Positions 1 through 9,577 of a stretch of DNA of 64,000 nt are shown one piece after another. The position numbers and the translations under genes were made by a program. How positions within the stretch are numbered: position 1 is the first letter of the stretch; the number at the start of each line of letters is the position of its first letter. The DNA comes from Bradysia coprophila (lineage: Eukaryota > Arthropoda > Insecta > Diptera > Sciaridae). The DNA lies in assembly GCF_014529535.1 (NCBI RefSeq), contig NC_050737.1:2636447-2700446 (forward strand), given 5' to 3'. A model generated the notes under the pieces. It did no database searches and was not told the DNA's origin. It was given only the letters and a program-made list of their open reading frames with translations.

Positions 1-281
1 TGCGACAAATCTAATAAAACCCGTTCGAAAAACACACTAGATAACATAATAATTGAGTCATGTGAAACTTTTATATCGACTGCAACTTAAACAAACGGTT
101 GATATAGTGAAATGTATCATGTATGTCAAGACAAATGAAGAAGAAAATTTCCTGTTAAAATCTAGTTGAAGTTTTGAACAATTGAAGTAACAGATTCAAC
201 GATTTTTATTCAAAAATTCATTTTCCTCCGTTTCGATGTTGTCTCATTGAGACTGTAAAAACTTCTAATGAGGAAGTCAGC
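1..281. other. AT-rich sequence, no gene seen
   Basis: No coding segment, RNA gene or repeat structure was found. The sequence is AT-rich and ends at the target-site duplication of the MITE that follows. Confidence 0.5.
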
Positions 282-442
282 CAACGCACTTCAAGCGAAA
301 GTGCTATTAATGACAGCTGCCAAATAGAGTACTTTTTGTATGAAATTTTGTCCTCACTCTTTTTACTGTGTAACATTTTTTATGGTACACTGTCAAGTTT
401 CAGTATCCTATTTAGAGTACCACTTTTGCTTGAAGTGCGTTG
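282..442. mobile_element. 161-bp foldback MITE, family A copy 1
   Basis: The ends are inverted repeats: CAACGCACTTCAAGC at the left pairs with GCTTGAAGTGCGTTG at the right. The element is flanked by a perfect 7-bp direct repeat, AGTCAGC (275-281 and 443-449), interpreted as the target-site duplication. A second copy of identical length lies at 33788-33948 in the opposite orientation. There is no coding capacity, so it is a non-autonomous DNA transposon. The superfamily is not certain: 7-bp duplications do not match the usual 8 bp of hAT or 2 bp of mariner elements. Confidence 0.85.
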
Positions 443-449
443 AGTCAGC

Positions 450-2355
450 CTACTTGAAACAAACATACACTATTTCGACGCCCTCATCATGTAAAAACCA
501 GTGACCTCGGCTTCGCCTCAAATCTACGAAAACTCGACTTTTCATTTTTTTTATTCCTAGCTATGTGTGGTGATGCTATTTCTTATAATTCCCTGTATAG
601 TATATAATGTGACATGTTCCTTTTGGACATTTAACTATTGCATGTTGATGAAATGTTAGTGATGTTTTTATGCGGACTTTCTCATTGTAGAAACTTCTCG
701 TCTTGCGTTATCATCTCAACGAATATTTGCATAATTACGCTGTAATAAGTGAAACCCCTTTCGTAATTCTTTATTTCCAAACAATTATTGTCTAGATCTA
801 TATGTAAGACTTACATTGTAAGTTAGTATCAGTATTTAGGTAAACATCGTTAGTTAGTTCAAAGGCCCTTTTCCGTTGCATACGCAAAAAGGAGCTACAC
901 AACTTCCTGATTCAAAGCCGTGAGCGCAGATACAATCGTCGTTGCAAAAGATTGAACACAATGGTGAGATCAGTTGATTATATAGAGGTACGTACTGTAA
1001 TAAACAGTTTTCTGCAATATGGACAGATGGGACGACTGTTATACAAAAAACAGAAAAAAAAAATATTAGAGCTCATACATACCGCGTGTTACTGGCACTG
1101 TCATACTACTGGGTCTCGGACGCATGTAGTCACAAGTGCACATTTTCGTAGGCGTTGGTTGAGGTACATATATTTTGGAATCGTCGGTTGGGTAATCAAT
1201 GCATTTGCCATAAGTTGCATTGTGGACACAGGTGCAGTGCACATCACATAGACTATCACCCGCTGAGCATAGTACTGGCACGCCTCGTACAAGAAATTGA
1301 GCGACAAAACTTTTGCAGTTTGATTTAGAATCTGAAATGATATACTGAGATGGATAGTGAAAGATTCATGGACAACTATCAATATCATGATTCGCTATTT
1401 ACAATTAATAAAGATACGACCTACTTCGTCAAGGTGTCTTTGCCACTGTCGTGTCGAGGCATCGAAAGATGCAAAATTTCACAGTTCGAAACAGTCTCCA
1501 GACCGTTCGCTATCAATGTCATATTTAATATGATATTTTCCTCTTGCGTGACCTTCTTATTTTCGCAAAACAACGTTGAATTCAATTCTTACTTACTTGC
1601 TTCAACGAGCATCAATAGTACAAATAAAATGTATCCAAAGAAAATTTTCATGATAAAATTGTAGGTGTTTCAGTAAGTGCTTCCTAGCGACTCCAAGACA
1701 ATTTTTTTACTGAATCTGAATTTTAAATTCTGAAAATATTAACTTTAAATCAATAATTCCTGCCAAATAGAGGCAAATAGAGATGCCCACAACTCAGCGG
1801 AAAGATCGTGAATTTTTTGCATTCGATAAAACGATCTCATGTATATCTCAGATTCGTGATCGTGATGAAGGATTTATTCGTACAACCAGAAATAAACGAA
1901 AATAAAATTTGCATTCGTGCAATAGTATGTTACATACTTGGTCAAGTAAGGGAGTCATGATTGCACGAGTTTGAATGTCCTCGTGTGAAATGATTTCGCT
2001 CGTTTCGCTTCGCTTCACTCTCTTCACGAACATTCACATTCAGTTCGTTATGACATAATTCTGGTCTGCATCCTCAACTGTACCCGCAGCCTCAACTGTT
2101 CGAAAACACTGTGCTGACTGTTCTGAGTTGGACCACTTCACACATATCATTTTCGTGTGTCGGGGCCTAAAATGAAGGAGTTTCGAGATTTTTAAAATCA
2201 AACATCCAAAACAGATACACAAATAACTATTTATCTGAACCCGTGACTAGCGCTAGAGCCAAAGTTTACTTTTGCCCCTCGAAATGGACATGTTTACTTT
2301 CGGATTTATATCTCTAAATGGAATGTCTTTATACTAAATTTCTAGATTAAAGAAT
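450..2355. other. Intergenic AT-rich sequence
   Basis: No gene could be supported. Short open frames at 952-1664 lack coding character and overlap on opposite strands. The stretch around 2150-2230 resembles 27720-27770: both contain CCAAAACAG followed by TACACAAAT and ACTATTT. This suggests a dispersed repeat family. Confidence 0.4.
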
Positions 2356-2363
2356 GGGATCAT

Positions 2364-2693
2364 TAGCCCTACTCACGTTAAAAAAAATGGTTCAGATCTT
2401 TCGGAGGAATGTCGATTTCGTTTCTTTATCGAATCCTAAACAATTCTCTAGAACATCAAAATTGACAAAAAATTGTTTCCGAGTCGCGCAACGCATTTGA
2501 AGTTTACATGAAAACGCATAGAAACGCATGGTAACGCAGATAAACGCATGCATTTTCGATTGCGTTGCGCGACTCGGAAACAATTTTTTGTCAATTATGA
2601 TGTTCTAGAGAATTGTTTAGGATTCGATAAAGAAACGAAATCGACATTCCTCCGAAGGATCTGAACCAAATTTTTTTAACGTGAGTAGGGCTA
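2364..2693. mobile_element. 330-bp hAT-like foldback element
   Basis: Two long inverted arms (about 2364-2490 and 2560-2693) begin with TAGCCCTACTCACG. They are flanked by a perfect 8-bp direct repeat, GGGATCAT (2356-2363 and 2694-2701). The 8-bp duplication and a TAG-start terminus fit the hAT superfamily. The unpaired centre contains several repeats of AAACGCAT. The element has no transposase. It lies at the left edge of a decayed coding region and may have inserted into it. Confidence 0.85.
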
Positions 2694-2701
2694 GGGATCA
2701 T

Positions 2702-3691
2702 AAGGTACGAGAGAACACAACAACTGACGAAGTCATTCCGGTGCAGATCATTAAGGTATTCAATAACGGATACAGCAATCCTCTTTATCTGGTGCAAGAT
2801 TTTATCCAGAATAATTTTACGTATCGAACTCATCTGCGAAAAATGTCATCTTCAGGTTTTTAGTGTTATAACACTGAACATTTTCTTTATTTTATAATTT
2901 AATTGTTGATTTACTGACTCGTTTGCTGATAAACGTCCCTCACACAAACGCCGAAAATCCGATTCAAGTACATCCTGATTATCAAACAGTGTTCCCTTCG
3001 CAACACGTTGGTCCGAGATAGAAATCCACGAATTCGGCATAAGGTTTCATGGAAACAGATGAACAAGATTTCCCTGAAAGAGATGAACAAGATTTCCTTG
3101 AAGCAGATGCCATACAATACGAAAAACTAGTAAACTGACACTGGGACGACGATCCGACGTTTCTGCCAGATGATTTCGACGCAATCTGTCTTAAATTGTT
3201 GGCGAAATGTGACGAATTTCAGATCATTCAAACTGAAGTTTCCGTCGAAGCCAGCGTAAGATTGCTGTTTGACCTTTTTAATTCTGAACCAGTGTCGGAA
3301 AAGATTTGCATAAGATTGACGAGTGGACATGATTAATTCTGAACGAAAACAGACATGATTGGAAATTATGAAATGTGCTGTCGAGATCAAAGGTCCGACA
3401 GAATACAGTGCTCAATATAGAGAAAAATGTAGTATTTAGAGATCAATTAGCTGCATATATGATATCATCACCGAGCAAAAGATATATGGAATTTTACACA
3501 TAGGTTTGACTCCAATTTTCTACAAAACTGAAATCACCCAGGAATACAACAATGCCATTTTACGTCGTTTGGACGAGACTGCAGTTTAGGAATATATGAA
3601 TTTAGACCGATATTGCGATATAACGACAGAGAATTACTGAGGTGCTCTTCTCGATCTATCATTTTTAAATCTTACCAAGATTTTCGAATAA
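2702..3691 (+). pseudogene. Decayed unrecognised coding relict
   Basis: Several consecutive stretches read like protein but are broken. The first runs from about 2702 to 2863, with normal codon use and a stop. A second frame runs from about 2911 through 3049 to 3336 and contains in-frame stops, including a TGA at 3136-3138. It is acidic and carries an imperfect duplicated motif, DEQDF, around 3060-3105, matching a tandem 26-bp DNA repeat. After a shift by one frame, 3368-3691 reads as protein with three internal stops (two TAG, one TGA). Predicted residues are mixed-polarity rather than the low-complexity K/N/F/I typical of random AT-rich DNA. I do not recognise the family. It could be a dead transposon gene or a dead duplicate of a cellular gene. 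Confidence 0.45.
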
Positions 3692-3869
3692 TGATACAGG
3701 AAGGAGCCAAACTCAAAATAAAATAAAAAATTGTTGTGATGGAAATAAAAATCGGTTATTTGAACATCTGAAATCCGCCTACATTCGAAACACTGATGTT
3801 TTAAATAACTCGTACTGATATTACTTTCTAGCTGCGGCCCTGTTTCTCTATGATTTCATTTTCTGCATT

Positions 3870-5333
3870 GTGCATTCGAAACTATTTTCTGATGAGTATT
3901 TGCTCAGAAACAACTTTCAACAAGCATTTGAAACATCTTGTCATATTTTACTCAGCTTCGAGTTATTCGAGTTAATCAAAATTATACCATGGGAGAAACA
4001 ACAAGTAGAAATAGGTAAGAACAATTACTTAAATATTGCGTTAATAGGATTCTTAAGCATTGTACGAAGTTCTAGTAATGTGACGCCACCGCGCGCACCA
4101 AAAATATCACAACTTCCGAAAATTCGAAAAGATTTTACAGTTCAGGAGTTGAAGGAGTTCGATGGAAATCCGCCAGATGGTCGAATTTTGTTAGCAATAA
4201 ATGGCCGTGTGTATGATGTAACGAAAGGAAGGCGATTTTATGGGCCAGGTAAAATGTTAATGTTCTAACACATGAAGACAACGTCGTCGTTTTGCTTATC
4301 AATTTTTTTTTTGTTTACTTTCTTGTCTTGCTGTCATAAAATTTCGAATCGAAGATAAGGACTGGTGATATTCTGTTTGTCTTTCTTTCTTTTTTTACGT
4401 CGCTTTGTATCATCGTTTTGGTTCTCAAGCTGTGTTTGCACCGTAGGGTGTGGCGACATCAACTTTCTCTTTTTTATCTTAAGCAAATTTGTATAAGGAA
4501 TGATAATAGCTAATAATAGCATATAAAAATCGTTTATTATGGGAGGATAAATAACTTTGCGTTGTAAATATCAGCGAACAAAATATGAAAATTCATTGCT
4601 ATTACAGGTGGACCGTATGCCGCGTTTGGCGGCCGTGATGTATCTAGAGACTTAGCCACGTTGAGTGTTACAAACGCTAATATGGAAGGCTATGATGATC
4701 TCAGCGATCTAAGTTCAAAGGAACGGGATTCAGTGCAAGAATGGGAATTACAATTCAAAAGTCAGTATATTGGTCGTACTCTATAAATAATAGAATATCT
4801 ATTATAGAAAGCTACTGTTCGTGTGGATGGGCTCATTTAGCTTTGATATGTGAGATAATCTTTACAATTCCTTTTTTAACACTCTCTCTTTATAAACTGT
4901 TCCTTATTTACAATCATCATTATTAACTTCCTTTCATCGTTAGTCGAATCAATTTTATATTTCGTCTTTACGTTAGCACTTAATAATCTTTAGTTTCAAA
5001 TTTTGAATCCTTCACGGGACAGCGGTTTTTGTTTCTTCTTTTATAGATCTGAAGTCCAGTCCTTGGACGACTGACATTATAAGTTCACACACAATTCGAA
5101 AGTCGTAATTTAATATTAATTGACTGTTTATCCGCTGTTTAGAACATTGTCCACGTGATTAAATTTTGTTTATCTTCACAGAAACATACGAATACGTTGG
5201 CTGCCTTCTCAAACCTGGCGAAGAACCAGCAAACTATTCAGATCATGAAGATTACAGTCAACAAGTTGATTCAAATACGAACGACAAACCAAGTGATTCT
5301 ACTGCTTCTACTGGCAAATTAAAAGATGACTGA
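3870..5333 (+). CDS. MSBP: PGRMC/MSBP-like membrane cytochrome b5-domain protein
   Basis: Three coding exons are predicted: 3870-4248, 4608-4760 and 5182-5333 (TGA). They join in frame to 227 aa. Residues about 88-185 form the cytochrome b5-like domain of membrane-associated progesterone receptor components, which bind haem and act on ER membranes with P450s and sterol metabolism (family knowledge). The diagnostic motif RRFYGPGGPY spans the first splice junction; Tyr124 and Tyr130 correspond to human PGRMC1 Tyr107 and the haem ligand Tyr113. YDDLSDLSSKE and the C-terminal LLKPGEEPANYSD match the family ends. Splice sites are CCAG/GTAAAA, TTACAG, AAAA/GTCAGT and TTCACAG. An AATAAA lies at about 5383. 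The oddity is the N-terminus: the segment before the domain (about 53-65, LNIALIGFLSIV) is shorter than the usual membrane helix, and the stretch before it does not resemble the family well. The start at 3870 is therefore uncertain and the gene may be a diverged or damaged paralogue. Confidence 0.8.
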
Positions 5334-5657
5334 TTTGCGTTATGGAGAAACCGAAAATAATTTTCATGGAAAAAGAATTATTAATAAAAAAGGAGAAAAA
5401 TGATTTTTTTAGTGTGGATCTCTATTCTAATTCCAATCCTTTTTTGAAGGTTAATTTAAAGTTAGCAAAGTGACAAAAAATCAGGTCTGTACTAGAATTA
5501 TGACCATTCAAAGTTTTCTTCCAAGCAACGGTTAAGCCGAACAAAATGAACCGAACTCGAACCGAATTCCTCCGATAGAATTATAACCAAGCACCGAAGC
5601 TGAGACAGTGCTATGCCACAACTTATTTTTTTTTGTTATTTTGACAATTGCATTGTT

Positions 5658-7358
5658 TTTACGAATCTGTATTATCTCGATGAGCCTTTGCTTCTAAGAG
5701 AGGATTCCAACAAGGTGATCCTCTAGGTCCCCCGGGTTTTTGTATTGGTATTATGAGGATGACGCATTCTCTTTCGTCTAGGTTGAATGGTTGGTATTTA
5801 GACGATGGTACAATTGCTGATAAGCTATCAGTAATTTTAGATGATATTAGGAAAGTTTTAGTTTTCTTTGAGTTGTCAGGTTTACCATTGAACACGAATA
5901 AGTGCGAGGTATATTTTATTAATGCTTCTGAAGAAGAGGAAGCTAAAATGTTTGCTGAAATATCGGCATTACTACCAGGAATTAGGCAAGTTGATGAGTC
6001 TTCACTTGAGATTTTAGGGTCGCCAATTTTTGAATCAGGTTTAGAGAGGATGTTTGCATCAAAAGTTGAAACGATTAAGTTAATGTGTGATCGTTTAAAG
6101 TTGATGGATGTTCATCCGGCCTTGTGTATTTTCAGAAAGTCTTTAGGTAGCTGCAGGTTTAATTATTTGTTGCGTACGTCTAGGGCATTTATGTTGCGTG
6201 ATCATTTGAGGACTGTTGATGAGATTTTTCGTTCAACACTCGAAGCTATCGCGAATGTTAGGATATCGGATTTTTCTTGGGATCAGGCTTCTCTTCCTTT
6301 AGTTTTCGGCGGGTTAGGTATTCGGAAAGTTGAAGATCTAGCAGTACCAGCCTATTTGTCATCTGTGTATTCTTCATCTGATTTGTCAAATGAACTTTTA
6401 AAGAATTTTAATATTCATATAATTAACGATAACATTTTAGGATTAATTGAAGATTTTATTCCAGAGAATGATGAAAATAAAAAGGTGCAAAAAAATTGGG
6501 ATACCCCGATGATTAGGAGTAAGTTTTGCGAGATGTTTGAATCTAGTGAACCTATTACACGTGCCAGATTACTTGCGTCATCTACTAAAGAATCTTCAAA
6601 GTGGCTGCAGGTGGTCCCATCGAGTAAATTAGGTTTGCTATTAGATAACAACGCCGCGAGAATTGCTGTTGGTCTTCGTATAGGTTCCCAATTATGCGAA
6701 GAGTATAAATGTATCTGTGGTAAAATGGTAAAAAAGGACGGTTTGCACGGTTTGTCTTGTAATATGACTGGAGCAATAACACCTAGACATGACGATGTTA
6801 ATGGAATATTTTCTCATGCATTTTCTTCTGCAGGAGTACCAACTATATTGCAACCACCAGGTATTTCTAGAAGTGACGGTAAAAGAGTTGACCATAATTC
6901 CGTGGAGTCATGGAAAGTCTCTTTTATGGGATGTGACAATACGTGATACGTTGGCTCCTTCATACATAAATGAATCTTCTAAGAAATCAGGGTCAATCGC
7001 AGAAAAGGCAGAAAGATTGAAGCATAACCATTATATAGATCTAAAAGAAAATTATTTATTCACTCCTATTGCTTTCGAATCGCTAGGTTGCATGGGCCCA
7101 GAAACAAAAAAATTTGTCTACAAATTGGGGTCATTAATGAAAGCAGCTTCAGGAGAACCGCGCTCCACCGATTACTTATTACAGAAAATTTCAATCGCTA
7201 TTCAAAGAGGAAATGCGGCATGCATTCTAGGAACATTAGGGAGAAGTAGAGTAGATGATTTTTATTTATTGTAAGATTTATTTGTTGATGAAAAGATCGT
7301 TTTTTTACTGACTGCGCCTTTGTGAGCAGTCTTTTTTTCGCTTGTTTAAATAAATAAA
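5658..7358 (+). mobile_element. 5'-truncated non-LTR retrotransposon with RLE-type C-terminus, copy 1
   Basis: A 7-bp direct repeat CATTGTT flanks the element (5651-5657 and 7359-7365). It is homologous along its length to the minus-strand element at 50004-52016 but is truncated about 350 bp further in. The reading frame shows the end of a reverse transcriptase (WYLDDG motif at about 5790-5810). A Zn-knuckle-like CIC...HGLSC region and a C-terminal endonuclease-like region (LLWDVTIRDT) follow. The 3' UTR holds a hairpin, GACTGC...GCAGTC, around 7308-7331. The element is dead: a 1-bp deletion near 5690-5700 and an 8-bp deletion near 6890 break the frame. Confidence 0.85.
5670..7274 (+). pseudogene. 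Broken RT-endonuclease ORF of retrotransposon copy 1
   Basis: Two main open segments remain, 5753-6946 and an overlapping frame ending in TAA at 7274. Alignment by eye to the copy at 50106-52016 shows frameshifts at about 5695 and about 6890. The second comes with loss of roughly 8 nt. In the other copy this site encodes GKRPDGVTL, the part with the PD of a PD-(D/E)xK-like motif. This copy has lost the PDG residues as well as the frame. The reverse-transcriptase thumb and linker (LGSCRFNYLLR, FGGLGIRKVEDLA) are well preserved, suggesting a fairly recent insertion. Confidence 0.8.
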
Positions 7359-7488
7359 CATTGTTAATAGTGTCAAGATTATGGCTCTAATAAATGTCGG
7401 TTTGGCATTTCATTTCACATTGGAAGAAACCTATTCCTAACAGCCGATTTTCTAATTATTTTCTGAAAGATATCTACCTAAGCTTTTT

Positions 7489-8704
7489 TTTTTTTTTTTA
7501 AGTTCGTTTATTTGTAGCTAAAGAACAAATATAAATCTTAAACATGTAATGAGCTATTTTATGTTGGGTTGTTACCATTTCAAAATATAGCACATGAAAG
7601 CAAAATAAACAAGTGACTTAGGCACGCAAAAAGGATTGAAACAAAAATGTACTGCAATAGTTCAGCAACTAAAGAAAATGAAAAATTAACGCGAGACGTA
7701 GACAAGAAATTTCAAACAAAGTTAAGGAGACACAGAAACCATAACTCTGTCACTCATTGGTTCGTACTGTACACTGACCGCTGGGCGCCGCGTTGACTCC
7801 TATTGAAAATCAAGAGTTGGTTGTTGTTGTTCAAAAGAGATCCATCATTACGCCACTTGTTCCAAAACGATACTGGTAAATATTTGGGGTTGGAAAGATG
7901 ACGGAAATTCGCAATGCTACTGATGGTTCCATCTTCGCTTTCGGAGCAACGATCCATAAAATTGAGAGCTTTGTCAGCAATGAAACGATCCACTCTTGGA
8001 GTTTTGGCTTTTTGATATAAAGTCGAATTGTTTGCGAACCGGAAGGTGCCTCGTTCACGTTTCGTATTTGTAGTCGAGCGAAGAATTTTCCTTTCAGCTA
8101 GTCGAATACGTTCCATTTGTGCTGAAGATGTAAGTGATGGGTTGGCCCAAATCGGTGAGGCGTAACAAAGTATTGGTCTGATTATTGTTTTGTAAAGCAT
8201 TGTTTTGACGTTTGATACGATGAGTGAGCTGCGTAACAAATGTTTGACTTTGGAGTTGACGATATTAGCTTTCTTGATCACTTTATCGATGTGACACTTA
8301 GATGTAGCATTTTGTGAAAACCAATATCCAAGATAGCGCATTTCACTGACTTTTGCAATTTTCTTGTTGTTGATTGTGATTTCCATGTTTTTTGCGTCGG
8401 CCCGTAATCTGGTACTTGTATCCGAACAGCGACCAATGATGTTGAGCAGTTGACTTTTCTTTTCACAGATAGCTAATTTCCAGCACTTGAAGAAATCGTA
8501 GATGCGATGCATGTACGAGTTGAAAGTTATTTGTGCCAATTTAACATCTTTGTGCGTTCGGTAAAAGAGTGAGTCGTCTGCGAATTGTGACTTGTTGATG
8601 CCTGGATGAGATGGCATGTCATTGATATAAGCCAGGAAAAGACAATCTGATACACAACTGCCCTGTGGTACGCCAGCTGGGATGGTTTGCCGAGAAGACA
8701 GAAG
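7489..8704 (-). mobile_element. 5'-truncated jockey-like non-LTR retrotransposon
   Basis: An 11-bp perfect direct repeat CCTAAGCTTTT (7478-7488 and 8705-8715) flanks the element. A T-run at 7489-7499 is its poly(A) tail read on the minus strand. Only the 3' part of the ORF survives, beginning inside the reverse transcriptase. The untranslated tail is about 250 bp. 5' truncation with a poly(A) tail is the usual outcome of target-primed reverse transcription. Confidence 0.9.
7754..8704 (-). pseudogene. Reverse transcriptase C-terminal fragment (jockey clade type)
   Basis: The frame is open from the truncation point at 8704 to TGA at 7754 (316 codons with no internal stop). It starts upstream of the first ATG (8617) with IPAGVPQGS, the RT motif preceding the catalytic loop. 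FADDS follows, carrying the catalytic aspartates. Next are the thumb-region motifs of jockey/CR1-type elements: MRYLGYW, RPILCYASPIW and RLAERKILR. The N-terminal endonuclease and first RT motifs are missing because of 5' truncation. The product cannot support retrotransposition by itself. Confidence 0.85.
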
Positions 8705-8747
8705 CCTAAGCTTTTGTTGTCAGCAATTAGTTTGAGTCGAAGGAAAT

Positions 8748-8981
8748 ATCCACTTCCAGTGGCTTGTGTACCTGGAAGAAACTAAACTTGTAACATCATT
8801 ACTTTTTCGTTTTCGCACACTTTTGAGTATCCCACCGTGCATTTGAAAATCTGATTTTTAAATGGGAAACCGATTTTTCATACGAACTTTAGTCATCCGT
8901 GGGATACTGAAAAGTGTGCGGAAAAAGTAATGATGCCACAAGCCTTGTTTCTTCCAGCTACACAAGCCACTGGATGTGGAT
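8748..8981. mobile_element. Foldback MITE, about 234 bp
   Basis: Arms ATCCAC(T/A)TCCAGTGGCTTG (left) and its inverse at the right end continue inward for about 80 bp. Both arms share CATCATTACTTTTTC and GTATCCCAC. There is no coding capacity. The target-site duplication could not be fixed. The element starts about 30 bp from the retrotransposon's right-hand target duplication. Confidence 0.75.
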
Positions 8982-9387
8982 TTTAAAGTTGGTAAAATCG
9001 ACCTACCCTAATTTTGTCCCTCTGTGAACTTCCAGTTCCGGGAAACCTTGTCGGGTTGTCTGTTGCCAAAATCCAAAACAACGTTGTTCAATTTGTTTTA
9101 TTTTCATTTTTTAAACGTTTTTTTCTCAGCACTCATCACGTCAAGGTATTTTTGTGTTCGAATTCGAAATGGAACATTCTCCTGTTAAAAGCAGAAAATG
9201 CACCAACCCCTATGCTTAAAGGAATACATACGCGAGAGTCCCAAACGAAACGAATTATGACAGCCAAAACATTAAAAAATCCAATTTAAAATGATTACGA
9301 GAATTTGTAATTTTACATCACAATTACAAAAGTAAACTTAACTCTAAAAATAACAAAATTAATGTCTGCAATTCGCTCTATTCCAAA
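8982..9387. other. AT-rich spacer before the inverted duplication
   Basis: The single open frame here (9014-9289) has no recognisable product and no coding bias. The stretch ends where the left arm of the large inverted duplication begins. Confidence 0.4.
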
Positions 9388-9577
9388 ACACATTTTCCTT
9401 AAGAGATTTTCACTTTAAATAAAAAAAAATTATTCTCGCACAATTTCTCCAAAAGGGACAGCACTCCTCCCTTTCTCGTTCACGTTATACACAAAAGAAG
9501 AGTACGAAAAAAATAATAGAAAAGAAAAATCGAAAAGAGAACAATGAGAAAATGCTTCCAATTCAAACAATTTTCGC

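Noticed and set aside
3136..3138. In-frame TGA as a selenocysteine codon
   Set aside because: Further in-frame TAG, TAA and TGA stops and a frame change in the same region indicate decay, not recoding.
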